From the NCBI GenBank assembly GCA_905380995.1, contig CAJPUS010000076.1:1-41346 (forward strand): 41,346 nt of DNA. Reading direction: 5' to 3'. Every line of letters begins with the position of its first letter. Positions within the stretch are counted from its first letter, which is position 1. This DNA comes from an uncultured Flavobacteriaceae bacterium. Lineage in GTDB: Bacteria; Bacteroidota; Bacteroidia; Flavobacteriales; Flavobacteriaceae. The notes under the pieces are model-generated. The model was not told the DNA's origin. It did not search any database and saw only the letters and a list, made by a program, of their open reading frames with translations. Of this stretch, positions 33,345-41,346 are shown piece by piece. Made by a program: the position numbers and the translations under genes.

Positions 33345-34722
33345 CTTCATCATATGCATCAGCTACTGCTTCCATTAATGCTTCACTCATTGTTGGATGA
33401 GGGTGAACTGCATTAAGTATTTCTTTACCAGTTGTTTCGAGTTTTCTACCCAGAACTGCTTCGGCTATCATATCTGTAACACCTGCACCAATCATATGAC
33501 ATCCAAGCCATTCACCATATTTTTCATCAAAAATTACCTTAACAAAACCATTTGAGTGACCAGATGCTTGAGCTTTTCCTGATGCTGTGAAAGGAAATTT
33601 ACCAACCTTAATATTATAGCCCATTTCTAATGCTTTATCTTCTGTTAAACCAACAGAAGCTACTTCAGGGGAACAATAAGTACAACCTGGGATATTATCA
33701 TAATTAATGGGTTCTACATCGTGATTTGCAATTTTCTCTACACAAAGTATACCCTCAGCAGAGGCAACATGTGCCAGAGCTTGTCCAGAAGTAATATCAC
33801 CAATCGCATAATATCCAGGTATGTTAGTATTGTAAAATTCGTCAACAATTATTTTGTCTTTATCTACAGCAATTCCAACATCTTCTAGTCCAATATTTTC
33901 TATATTACTTTTGTAGCCTACAGCTGAAAGAACAATATCAGCATCATATTCAGATATTTTACCATCAGATTTAACTTGAACCCTAACTCCCTTACCTTTG
34001 ATATCAGATGATATAACTTCTGAGTTAGTTAAAATATTAATTCCTGATTTTTTAAAAGTTTTGTTTAATTGATTAGATATATCTTTATCCTCAACAGGTA
34101 AAATTCTGTCCATATATTCTATGATTTGTACTTCAGTTCCCATGGAGTTGTAGAAGTAAGCAAACTCAATTCCAATTGCGCCTGAACCAACAATAATTAT
34201 TTTTTTTGGTTGTTTTTTTAATGTCATAGCTTCCCTGTAACCAATAATTTTTTTTCCATCTTGAGGAATAGAATTAATAACTCTTGATCTGCCGCCTGTA
34301 GCAATTATAATATTATCAGCTTCAAAATCTTCTACAGCTCCATTGATTTCTACAGAGACAACTTTGTTTGGTTTAATTTTTCCATAGCCATTTATAACCT
34401 CAATTTTATTTTTCTTCATTAAAAAATTAACACCTTTACTCATGACGCCAGCCACATCTCTACTCCTTTTGACTACAGCATCAAAATCTTTATCAAAGTC
34501 TTTAATTTTTAAACCATATGCATCAGCATTTTTAATGTACTCAAATACTTGGGCAGATTTTAGTAGTGCCTTGGTAGGTATACATCCCCAATTTAAACAA
34601 ACTCCACCTAAACTCTCCTTCTCGACTATTGCAGTTTTTAAACCTAATTGAGAAGCTCTTATAGCTGTAACATATCCTCCAGGTCCACTACCTAAAACAA
34701 TTAAGTCAAATTTTTTACTCAT
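33331..34722 (-). CDS. lpdA: Dihydrolipoyl dehydrogenase
   Basis: 463 aa; GSGPGGYVTAIRASQLG, GGVCLNWGCIPTKALL, and C-terminal HPHPTMSEALMEA. Confidence 0.97.
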   Translation of the reverse strand: MSKKFDLIVLGSGPGGYVTAIRASQLGLKTAIVEKESLGGVCLNWGCIPTKALLKSAQVFEYIKNADAYGLKIKDFDKDFDAVVKRSRDVAGVMSKGVNFLMKKNKIEVINGYGKIKPNKVVSVEINGAVEDFEADNIIIATGGRSRVINSIPQDGKKIIGYREAMTLKKQPKKIIIVGSGAIGIEFAYFYNSMGTEVQIIEYMDRILPVEDKDISNQLNKTFKKSGINILTNSEVISSDIKGKGVRVQVKSDGKISEYDADIVLSAVGYKSNIENIGLEDVGIAVDKDKIIVDEFYNTNIPGYYAIGDITSGQALAHVASAEGILCVEKIANHDVEPINYDNIPGCTYCSPEVASVGLTEDKALEMGYNIKVGKFPFTASGKAQASGHSNGFVKVIFDEKYGEWLGCHMIGAGVTDMIAEAVLGRKLETTGKEILNAVHPHPTMSEALMEAVADAYDEVIHL

Positions 34723-35206
34723 TTTTATTATTTATAAAATTAATACTTGCAGAATTCACACAATATCTCATACCTGTTGATGTAGGACCATCGTTAAATA
34801 CATGCCCCTGATGACCACCACAGTTAGAACATATAATCTCAGTTCTAACCATACCTAAACTAGTATCTTTTTTGTAAGTTATAGCCCCTGGTAGTGAACT
34901 CTCAAAGCTCGGCCAACCACAATCAGACATAAATTTATTATTACTTTTGAAAAGTGCCTGGCCACAACCTTTACATGAATATACACCTTCTTCAAAATGC
35001 ATATTGTAAATGCCAGTATGTGGTCTTTCAGTTCCTTTGTTTCTTAAAATTTCATATTCTTCTGGAGATAATTTTTCTCTCCATTCTTTGTCTGTTTTAC
35101 TCACTTTATAGGTTGTTATTGGTTCCTCAAAATTTGTGTTCGTTTGACAATTTAGCATAAAAAGACTTAGAGTCAGAACACTAAATAAGTTAATTTTATT
35201 GTACAT
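34715..35206 (-). CDS. msrB: Peptide-methionine (R)-S-oxide reductase, predicted lipoprotein
   Basis: 163 aa; lipobox-like LFMLNCQTN, two CxxC zinc pairs (CKGC, CSNC), catalytic RYCVNSASINF. Confidence 0.96.
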   Translation of the reverse strand: MYNKINLFSVLTLSLFMLNCQTNTNFEEPITTYKVSKTDKEWREKLSPEEYEILRNKGTERPHTGIYNMHFEEGVYSCKGCGQALFKSNNKFMSDCGWPSFESSLPGAITYKKDTSLGMVRTEIICSNCGGHQGHVFNDGPTSTGMRYCVNSASINFINNKNE

Positions 35207-35271
35207 CTATTTTTATAACAAATATATATATCTTTTGATTTATTTGCTTAATTTGGGAATCATTTAAATTT

Positions 35272-36594
35272 ATGTCTAATAAAAAAACCGATTATCTAAA
35301 AGGAAGTAAAAAAATTATTGGTGCATGGGCTTTATACGATTGGGCAAATTCAGTTTACTCTTTAGTTATTTCATCTGCTATATTTCCAATATATTATTCT
35401 CAATATGTTTTTTCTCAAACCAACTCAGTAGAAATATTAAATCTCAGTATTAATAAGGATACATTAATAAGTTCTGTATCTGCCTTTTCTTTTTTATTGA
35501 TTGCATTTTTATCTCCCTTATTAAGTGGAATTGCTGATTTTGTTGGTAACAAAAAAATATTTATGAAATTTTTTGTTTATGTTGGTTCTCTCTCGTGTAT
35601 AGGATTATATTGGTTTGAACTGGAAACAATTGAAATTAGTCTATTATTTTACACACTTGGACTAATTGGATTCTGGGGTAGCTTAGTATATTATAATTCG
35701 TACTTGACTGATATAACCTATCCTAATCAAACCAATAAAGTTAGTGCTAAGGGTTATACAATGGGCTATATTGGTAGCGTAATACTTTTATTAATTAATC
35801 TTATTATGATTAATTTCTATGAAACTTTTGGGTTTAACTCAGAAATAGCTGCCATGAAATCTTCGTTTGCAATAGTTGGTGTCTGGTGGCTTTCATTTAG
35901 CCAATACTCATTCTATTACTTGCCGAGAGGAAACAAAGGTGTAAAAATTCAAAAAAATATTATATGGAATGGCTTTAAAGAATTAAAAAATGTTTATAAA
36001 TTTATAAGAACTAGCAAAAGATTTACTAGATTCTTATTTGCTTTCTTTATTTTTTCCTTTTCATTACAAACAGTACTATATATAGCATCATATTTCGGCG
36101 TAAGTGAGATTGAATGGGCCAGTTCATCTGAGCAGACATCTGGTCTTATAATAAGTATTTTACTTATTCAAGTGGTAGCTATTGCTGGAGCATACATTTT
36201 TACAAAAATGGCAGAGAAATATGGTAATATTTTAATTTTAACTTTTGCAATTTTTTTATGGGGAACAGTCTGCCTCTATGCATATTTTATAAAGTCACCT
36301 ATCCAGTTCTACATGATTGCTGGTCTTGTTGGTCTACTAATGGGAGGTACACAACCAGTTGCAAGGGCTACATATTCATTATTTATTCCTGAAACAAAGG
36401 ATACCACATCTTTTTTTAGTTTTTATGATGTCACTGAAAAAATTGGAATTGTTTTTGGTATGATTTTCTATGCTATTGCTGCACAAATTACAGGAACAGT
36501 TAGGTTTTCTGTGATAATTTTTATGTTCTTCTTCTTCCTAGGTGCTATTTTATTGACAAGAGTTCCAAAAATTGATAAAAATAAGTTGGCATAG
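35272..36594 (+). CDS. MFS transporter, Atg22/UMF1-like family
   Basis: 440 aa; IIGAWALYDWANSVYSLVISSAIFPIYY N-terminus, multiple TM segments, GLLMGGTQPVARATYSLFIPE. Confidence 0.88.
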   Translation: MSNKKTDYLKGSKKIIGAWALYDWANSVYSLVISSAIFPIYYSQYVFSQTNSVEILNLSINKDTLISSVSAFSFLLIAFLSPLLSGIADFVGNKKIFMKFFVYVGSLSCIGLYWFELETIEISLLFYTLGLIGFWGSLVYYNSYLTDITYPNQTNKVSAKGYTMGYIGSVILLLINLIMINFYETFGFNSEIAAMKSSFAIVGVWWLSFSQYSFYYLPRGNKGVKIQKNIIWNGFKELKNVYKFIRTSKRFTRFLFAFFIFSFSLQTVLYIASYFGVSEIEWASSSEQTSGLIISILLIQVVAIAGAYIFTKMAEKYGNILILTFAIFLWGTVCLYAYFIKSPIQFYMIAGLVGLLMGGTQPVARATYSLFIPETKDTTSFFSFYDVTEKIGIVFGMIFYAIAAQITGTVRFSVIIFMFFFFLGAILLTRVPKIDKNKLA

Positions 36595-36685
36595 CTTTTG
36601 TCCTTATAATATAGTCGTTTTTGTATGAAACATATTTAAAGGAAATTTAAATCTTTTTGTGACAAAATGACTTAAAATAAAATAA

Positions 36686-39136
36686 ATGGGTGTAATATTT
36701 AATAATATGGACAAAATGTCATTTGATGATTTGGGTGAGGAATCTGAATTTATTCCGCTAATGACATCTGAAGATGAAGAAGCTCTAGAAAAAGAAAATC
36801 TTCCAGAGGTATTACCAATCCTTCCTTTAACTAACACAGTCTTATTTCCGGGTGTTGTAATTCCTATCAATGCTGCTAGAGATAAGTCAATAAAACTTAT
36901 TAATGACGCAAATAAATCTAACAAGTTAATTGGAGTTGTAGCTCAAAAAAATATTAAAATTGAGAATCCATCAATTGAAAACATTTTCAATATAGGAACG
37001 GTAGCAAAAATTTTAAGAGTTTTAAAGATGCCAGACGGTAATACAACTGTAATAATCCAAGGAAAGAAAAGATTTAAAATCAATTCAATTGTAAAGACAG
37101 ACCCATATATTCAAGCGACTATAAATCCGATATCTGATAAAAGACAAAGAACATCAAATACAAAATTTACAGCAACAATTGATGCGATAAAAGATATTGC
37201 ATTAAAGATTATTAAGGAAAATCCAAACATTCCATCTGAAGCATCTTTTGCAATAAAGAATATTCACAGTTCTGCTTTTCTTATAAATTTTGTTTGCTCA
37301 AATATGAACATTAATATTAAAGATAAACAAGATTTACTCTCAAGTTTAAACATAGAAAATAGAGCATTAAAATGCTTAAAATTTTTAAATGTTGAATATG
37401 AAAAACTTGCTTTAAAAAATGATATACAATCTAAAGTGAGAAATGATTTAGATCAGCAGCAACGTGAATACTATCTTCAACAACAAATGAAGACAATTCA
37501 AGAAGAGCTCGGAGAAAACTCTTTCCAAGAGGATATTCAAGATCTTAAAAATAGAGGTAAAGATAAAAAATGGAATCAAGAGATTAAAATCCATTTTGAC
37601 AAGGAATTATCAAAGTTGAAAAGAATGAACTCGCAGCTTGCAGAATATTCTGTCCAGCGAAACTATCTGGATTTGATTGTTGACCTACCTTGGGAAAATT
37701 ATTCAGAAGATAATTTTGATTTGAATAAAGCGCAAAAAATATTAGATAGAGACCACTTTGGACTCGATGATGTTAAAAAAAGAATAATTGAATACCTAGC
37801 TGTGTTGAAACTGAGAAGTGATATGAAATCTCCTATACTTTGTCTGTACGGACCTCCTGGGGTTGGTAAAACATCTTTAGGTAAATCAATTGCAAAATCT
37901 ATTAATAGAGAGTATGTTAGGGTTTCTCTTGGAGGGTTAAGAGATGAAGCTGAGATTAGAGGTCATAGGAAGACTTATATTGGAGCAATGCCAGGTAGGA
38001 TTATTCAAAGTATTAGAAAATCAGGTACATCAAATCCAGTTTTTGTTTTAGACGAGATAGATAAAATTTCAAGTGGTGCTCAAGGAGACCCTGGATCAGC
38101 TCTTTTAGAACTTCTTGATCCTGAGCAGAATAACTCATTTCATGACAATTTTCTTGAAGTTGGATATGATTTATCTAAGGTAATGTTTATTGCAACTGCA
38201 AATAATTTATCAACAATGCATCCTGCTCTCCTAGATAGAATGGAGTTAATAAATGTATCTGGTTATACCACAGAGGAAAAGGTTTCAATTGCAACAAAAT
38301 TTCTTGTTAAAAAACAGTTAATAGAACATGGGATGAAGCTTAATGATTTTAAAATACCAAGCAGCTTACTAAAAGAAATTATTAGTGATTATACAAGAGA
38401 GTCAGGTGTCCGTAATTTAGAGAAGCAGATAGCAAAATTAATTAGAAATAGAGCAAAAAATATAGTTTCCGATTCTAAACTAAATAATTTGAAAGATGAG
38501 AATTTTCTTAAAAATGTCCTTGGTCCAAAAAAATTCTTTAGAGATAAATACGAGAGTAATATTGTAGCAGGAGTAGTTACAGGACTCGCATGGACATCCG
38601 TTGGAGGTGAAATTTTATTTATTGAGTCATCAATTTCTGATGGAAAAGGAAACCTTTCTATTACTGGAAATTTAGGAAAAATAATGAAAGAATCTGCAAT
38701 TATTGCATTAGAGTATATTAAGTCGAATCAAAAAGTACTAGGTATTAAAAAAGAACTTGACTATTCCAAATATAATATCCACATTCATGTTCCTGAGGGA
38801 GCCACTCCTAAAGATGGGCCTAGTGCAGGAATTACAATTTTAACCTCGTTAGTGTCATTATTTACTCAAAAAAGAGTAAAGAAAAGTATTGCAATGACCG
38901 GTGAGATTACTTTAAGGGGAAAGGTTCTACCGGTTGGTGGAATAAAAGAAAAAATCCTTGCTGCAAAAAGAGCAAATATTAAAGAAATAATTTTAAGTTC
39001 ATACAATAAAAAAGATATTCAGGAAATAAATTCTAAGTATCTTAAAGGTTTAAACTTTGTGTATGTTGACTCAATGAAAGATGTTATTTCAAATTCTATA
39101 ACAAATCGAAAAGTTGTTAACCCAAAGATAATTTGA
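36686..39136 (+). CDS. lon: ATP-dependent protease La (Lon)
   Basis: 816 aa; LCLYGPPGVGKTSLGKSIAKS, catalytic EGATPKDGPSAGITI. An alternative in-frame start lies at 36707. Confidence 0.98.
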   Translation: MGVIFNNMDKMSFDDLGEESEFIPLMTSEDEEALEKENLPEVLPILPLTNTVLFPGVVIPINAARDKSIKLINDANKSNKLIGVVAQKNIKIENPSIENIFNIGTVAKILRVLKMPDGNTTVIIQGKKRFKINSIVKTDPYIQATINPISDKRQRTSNTKFTATIDAIKDIALKIIKENPNIPSEASFAIKNIHSSAFLINFVCSNMNINIKDKQDLLSSLNIENRALKCLKFLNVEYEKLALKNDIQSKVRNDLDQQQREYYLQQQMKTIQEELGENSFQEDIQDLKNRGKDKKWNQEIKIHFDKELSKLKRMNSQLAEYSVQRNYLDLIVDLPWENYSEDNFDLNKAQKILDRDHFGLDDVKKRIIEYLAVLKLRSDMKSPILCLYGPPGVGKTSLGKSIAKSINREYVRVSLGGLRDEAEIRGHRKTYIGAMPGRIIQSIRKSGTSNPVFVLDEIDKISSGAQGDPGSALLELLDPEQNNSFHDNFLEVGYDLSKVMFIATANNLSTMHPALLDRMELINVSGYTTEEKVSIATKFLVKKQLIEHGMKLNDFKIPSSLLKEIISDYTRESGVRNLEKQIAKLIRNRAKNIVSDSKLNNLKDENFLKNVLGPKKFFRDKYESNIVAGVVTGLAWTSVGGEILFIESSISDGKGNLSITGNLGKIMKESAIIALEYIKSNQKVLGIKKELDYSKYNIHIHVPEGATPKDGPSAGITILTSLVSLFTQKRVKKSIAMTGEITLRGKVLPVGGIKEKILAAKRANIKEIILSSYNKKDIQEINSKYLKGLNFVYVDSMKDVISNSITNRKVVNPKII

Positions 39137-39137
39137 T

Positions 39138-39794
39138 TTGAATAAAGTAATTATTGCTATAGACGGACAAGCATCAACTGGTAAGAGTACTCAAGCAAAG
39201 AAAATAGCTGTTAATTTAGATTTTGACTATAGAGATTCTGGTGCTTATTACAGAGCTATTACTTACTATCTCTTAAATAATAATATAAATTATGATTTAA
39301 TTGTTTCACAAGAAATTTTTGATCAGATCAACATTGAACAAACTTATAACGAAGGGTTTTTTAGGATTTACTTAAATGATATTGATATTACAGACAGAAT
39401 AAGAGGCCATAGGGTATCTTTAAATGTTAGCAATTATGCAAAAAAACCAGAAATTAGAAAGTTTGTTTATGATCAACTAAGAAAATCAGCTGAATTAAAC
39501 TCGTTAGTAGTTGATGGAAGAGATATTGGTACAGTTGTTTTTCCTAATGCAAATTTTAAATTTTTCTTAATTGCTGAACCTAGAATTAGGGCTGAGAGAA
39601 GACATAAACAAATTAATGATAAGTCAGTTAATGTTGATGTAATTGAAAAAGAGATCAAACTTAGAGATAAAATTGACTCAACAAGAGAGATTGCCCCATT
39701 AAGAAAAGCTGACGATGCATATAAAATTGATGTTTCAAACCTTACAATTGAGGAGGTTTATAAAAAAATGCTTAAAAAAGTTAAATCTGATTAG
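39138..39794 (+). CDS. cmk: Cytidylate kinase (TTG start)
   Basis: 218 aa; IIAIDGQASTGKSTQAKKIAVNLDFDYRDSGAYYRAITYYLL, VVDGRDIGTVVFPNA. Begins at TTG one base after the lon stop. Confidence 0.96.
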   Translation: MNKVIIAIDGQASTGKSTQAKKIAVNLDFDYRDSGAYYRAITYYLLNNNINYDLIVSQEIFDQINIEQTYNEGFFRIYLNDIDITDRIRGHRVSLNVSNYAKKPEIRKFVYDQLRKSAELNSLVVDGRDIGTVVFPNANFKFFLIAEPRIRAERRHKQINDKSVNVDVIEKEIKLRDKIDSTREIAPLRKADDAYKIDVSNLTIEEVYKKMLKKVKSD

Positions 39795-39812
39795 ATAAAA
39801 AACTGATCTAAT

Positions 39813-39843
39813 TTTGCCAATAATTTAATTAATTATACTTTTG
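39813..39843 (+). promoter_or_regulatory. Bacteroidota-type promoter (TTTG-N19-TACTTTTG) for rpsA
   Basis: TTTG at 39813-39816, 19-nt spacer, TACTTTTG at 39836-39843; rpsA ATG at 39850. Same architecture and same -7 sequence as the promoter at 1755-1785. Confidence 0.65.
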
Positions 39844-39849
39844 CGCTCT

Positions 39850-41346
39850 ATGAGTGAAGAAAATAGCGTAAATACCAACATTGAGGAGTCAGAAAAACCT
39901 AACAAATCCTCTTCAAATAAAACTACAGAAAAAAAGTCTAATGCTAACAAAGGTGTGTCAAAAAAAACTGAGCCTCAAAATGATTTTCTAACTAATTTCA
40001 ATTGGCATCAATATCAAGAAGGTATAGATGAACTTGATGAAAAACAAATTAATGAATTTGAAAAACTTGTTGAAAAAAACTTTGTAGATACTTCTGATGA
40101 TAATATAATGCAAGGTGAGGTAATTCACCTAACTGAAAAAGATGTAATTATTGATATAAACGCTAAGTCTGAGGGAGTTATATCTAAGAATGAATTCAGA
40201 TACAATCCTGAATTAAAAGTTGGGGACGTTGTTGAAGTAATTGTTGATACCCGCGAAGATAAATCTGGACAATTAATTCTCTCTCATAGAAAAGCAAGAG
40301 TTATTAAGGCTTGGGAGAGAGTTAATGACGCTCATGATAAAGGTGAAGTTGTTCAAGGTTTTGTTAAATGTAGGACTAAAGGAGGTATGATTGTAGATGT
40401 TTTTGGAATAGAAGCATTTTTACCTGGATCTCAAATTGATGTTAAACCTATTAGAGATTATGATCAGTATACAAACAAAAACATGGATTTCAAAGTTGTC
40501 AAAATAAACCATGAATTTAAAAATGTAGTTGTATCTCACAAGGCTCTCATTGAAGCAGATATCGAGGAACAGAAAAAGGGAATAATTAGTCAACTTGAAA
40601 AGGGTCAGGTTCTTGAGGGGACTGTTAAAAATATGACTTCTTATGGAGTATTTGTTGACCTAGGAGGTGTTGATGGTCTTATTCATATCACAGATTTATC
40701 TTGGAGTAGGATAAATCATCCTAGTGAAATCATAGAGCTTGATCAAAATATAAAAGTTGTAATACTTGATTTTGACGATGATAAATCTAAAATTCAACTT
40801 GGTTTAAAACAATTAACTGATCATCCATGGGATAAATTAGGAGATGACGTAAAGGAGGGCTCTAAAGTTTCTGGAAAAGTAGTTGTCATTGCAGATTATG
40901 GCGCTTTTATTGAAATCGGTGAGGGAATTGAAGGTTTAGTTCACGTCTCAGAAATGTCTTGGTCTACTCATCTCAGAAGTGCTCAAGATTTTGTTAATGT
41001 TGGCGATAATATTCAAGCTGTGGTTCTCAACTTAGATAGGGAGTCAAGGAAAATGTCGCTTGGTATGAAACAACTATCTGAAGATCCTTGGACAGATATT
41101 ACAAGTAAGTTTCCAATTGGATCTAAACATAAAGGATCAGTAAGAAACTTTACAAATTTTGGAGTATTTATTGAACTGGAGGAGGGTATTGACGGTCTGG
41201 TGTATATTTCTGACTTATCTTGGACAAAAAAAATAAAACATCCTTCAGAATTTTTATCAATTGATGATAAAATTGAAGTAGTTATATTGGACTTAGATGT
41301 TGATGGCAGAAAATTGAGCTTAGGTCATAAACAAACAAAAGATAAT
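39850..41346 (+). CDS. rpsA: 30S ribosomal protein S1 (3' end runs off the window)
   Basis: Manual translation from ATG at 39850: MSEENSVNTNIEESEKPNKSSSNKTTEKKSNANKGVSKKTEPQNDFLTNFNWHQYQEG..., followed by repeated S1 domains (GTVKNMTSYGVFVDLGGVDGLIHITDLSWSRINHPSEI; GKVVVIADYGAFIEIGEGIEGLVHVSEMSW). Open to the window end. Confidence 0.97.
   Translation, partial: MSEENSVNTNIEESEKPNKSSSNKTTEKKSNANKGVSKKTEPQNDFLTNFNWHQYQEGIDELDEKQINEFEKLVEKNFVDTSDDNIMQGEVIHLTEKDVIIDINAKSEGVISKNEFRYNPELKVGDVVEVIVDTREDKSGQLILSHRKARVIKAWERVNDAHDKGEVVQGFVKCRTKGGMIVDVFGIEAFLPGSQIDVKPIRDYDQYTNKNMDFKVVKINHEFKNVVVSHKALIEADIEEQKKGIISQLEKGQVLEGTVKNMTSYGVFVDLGGVDGLIHITDLSWSRINHPSEIIELDQNIKVVILDFDDDKSKIQLGLKQLTDHPWDKLGDDVKEGSKVSGKVVVIADYGAFIEIGEGIEGLVHVSEMSWSTHLRSAQDFVNVGDNIQAVVLNLDRESRKMSLGMKQLSEDPWTDITSKFPIGSKHKGSVRNFTNFGVFIELEEGIDGLVYISDLSWTKKIKHPSEFLSIDDKIEVVILDLDVDGRKLSLGHKQTKDN

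Noticed and set aside
36604-36924. - strand ORF of 106 aa
   Set aside because: Antisense to the start of lon and its leader; low-complexity Ser-rich shadow translation.

Overview
AT-rich, gene-dense chromosomal window that reads as a marine Flavobacteriia/Bacteroidota genome. The taxonomic call is inferred from gene order and from TTTG-N19-TAnnTTTG type promoters. Almost everything is housekeeping: fumC, a TonB-dependent outer-membrane receptor, thrS-infC-rpmI-rplT, murQ, icd, trmD-rplS, an HtrA-like protease, mltG, dnaA, ribD, prmC, ligA, bamD-rpoZ-coaBC-recN-fabI-coaE, a two-component system, a trehalose synthesis/GH15 pair, xerD, aroQ, lpdA-msrB, an MFS transporter, lon-cmk and a 3'-truncated rpsA. 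I saw no tRNA or rRNA genes, CRISPR arrays, transposons, prophage or defence islands, and no clearly novel multigene system. The observations most worth a second look are: (1) an unlisted 52-aa membrane-protein ORF at 1804-1962 with a well-matched Bacteroidota promoter; (2) infC, missing from the ORF track because it has no ATG/GTG/TTG start and apparently begins at AUA; (3) an rpsA promoter placed so close to the ATG that the mRNA should be leaderless or nearly so; (4) all six convergent gene junctions having 5 bp or less between stops, or overlapping; (5) the divergent OtsAB-fusion/GH15 pair.
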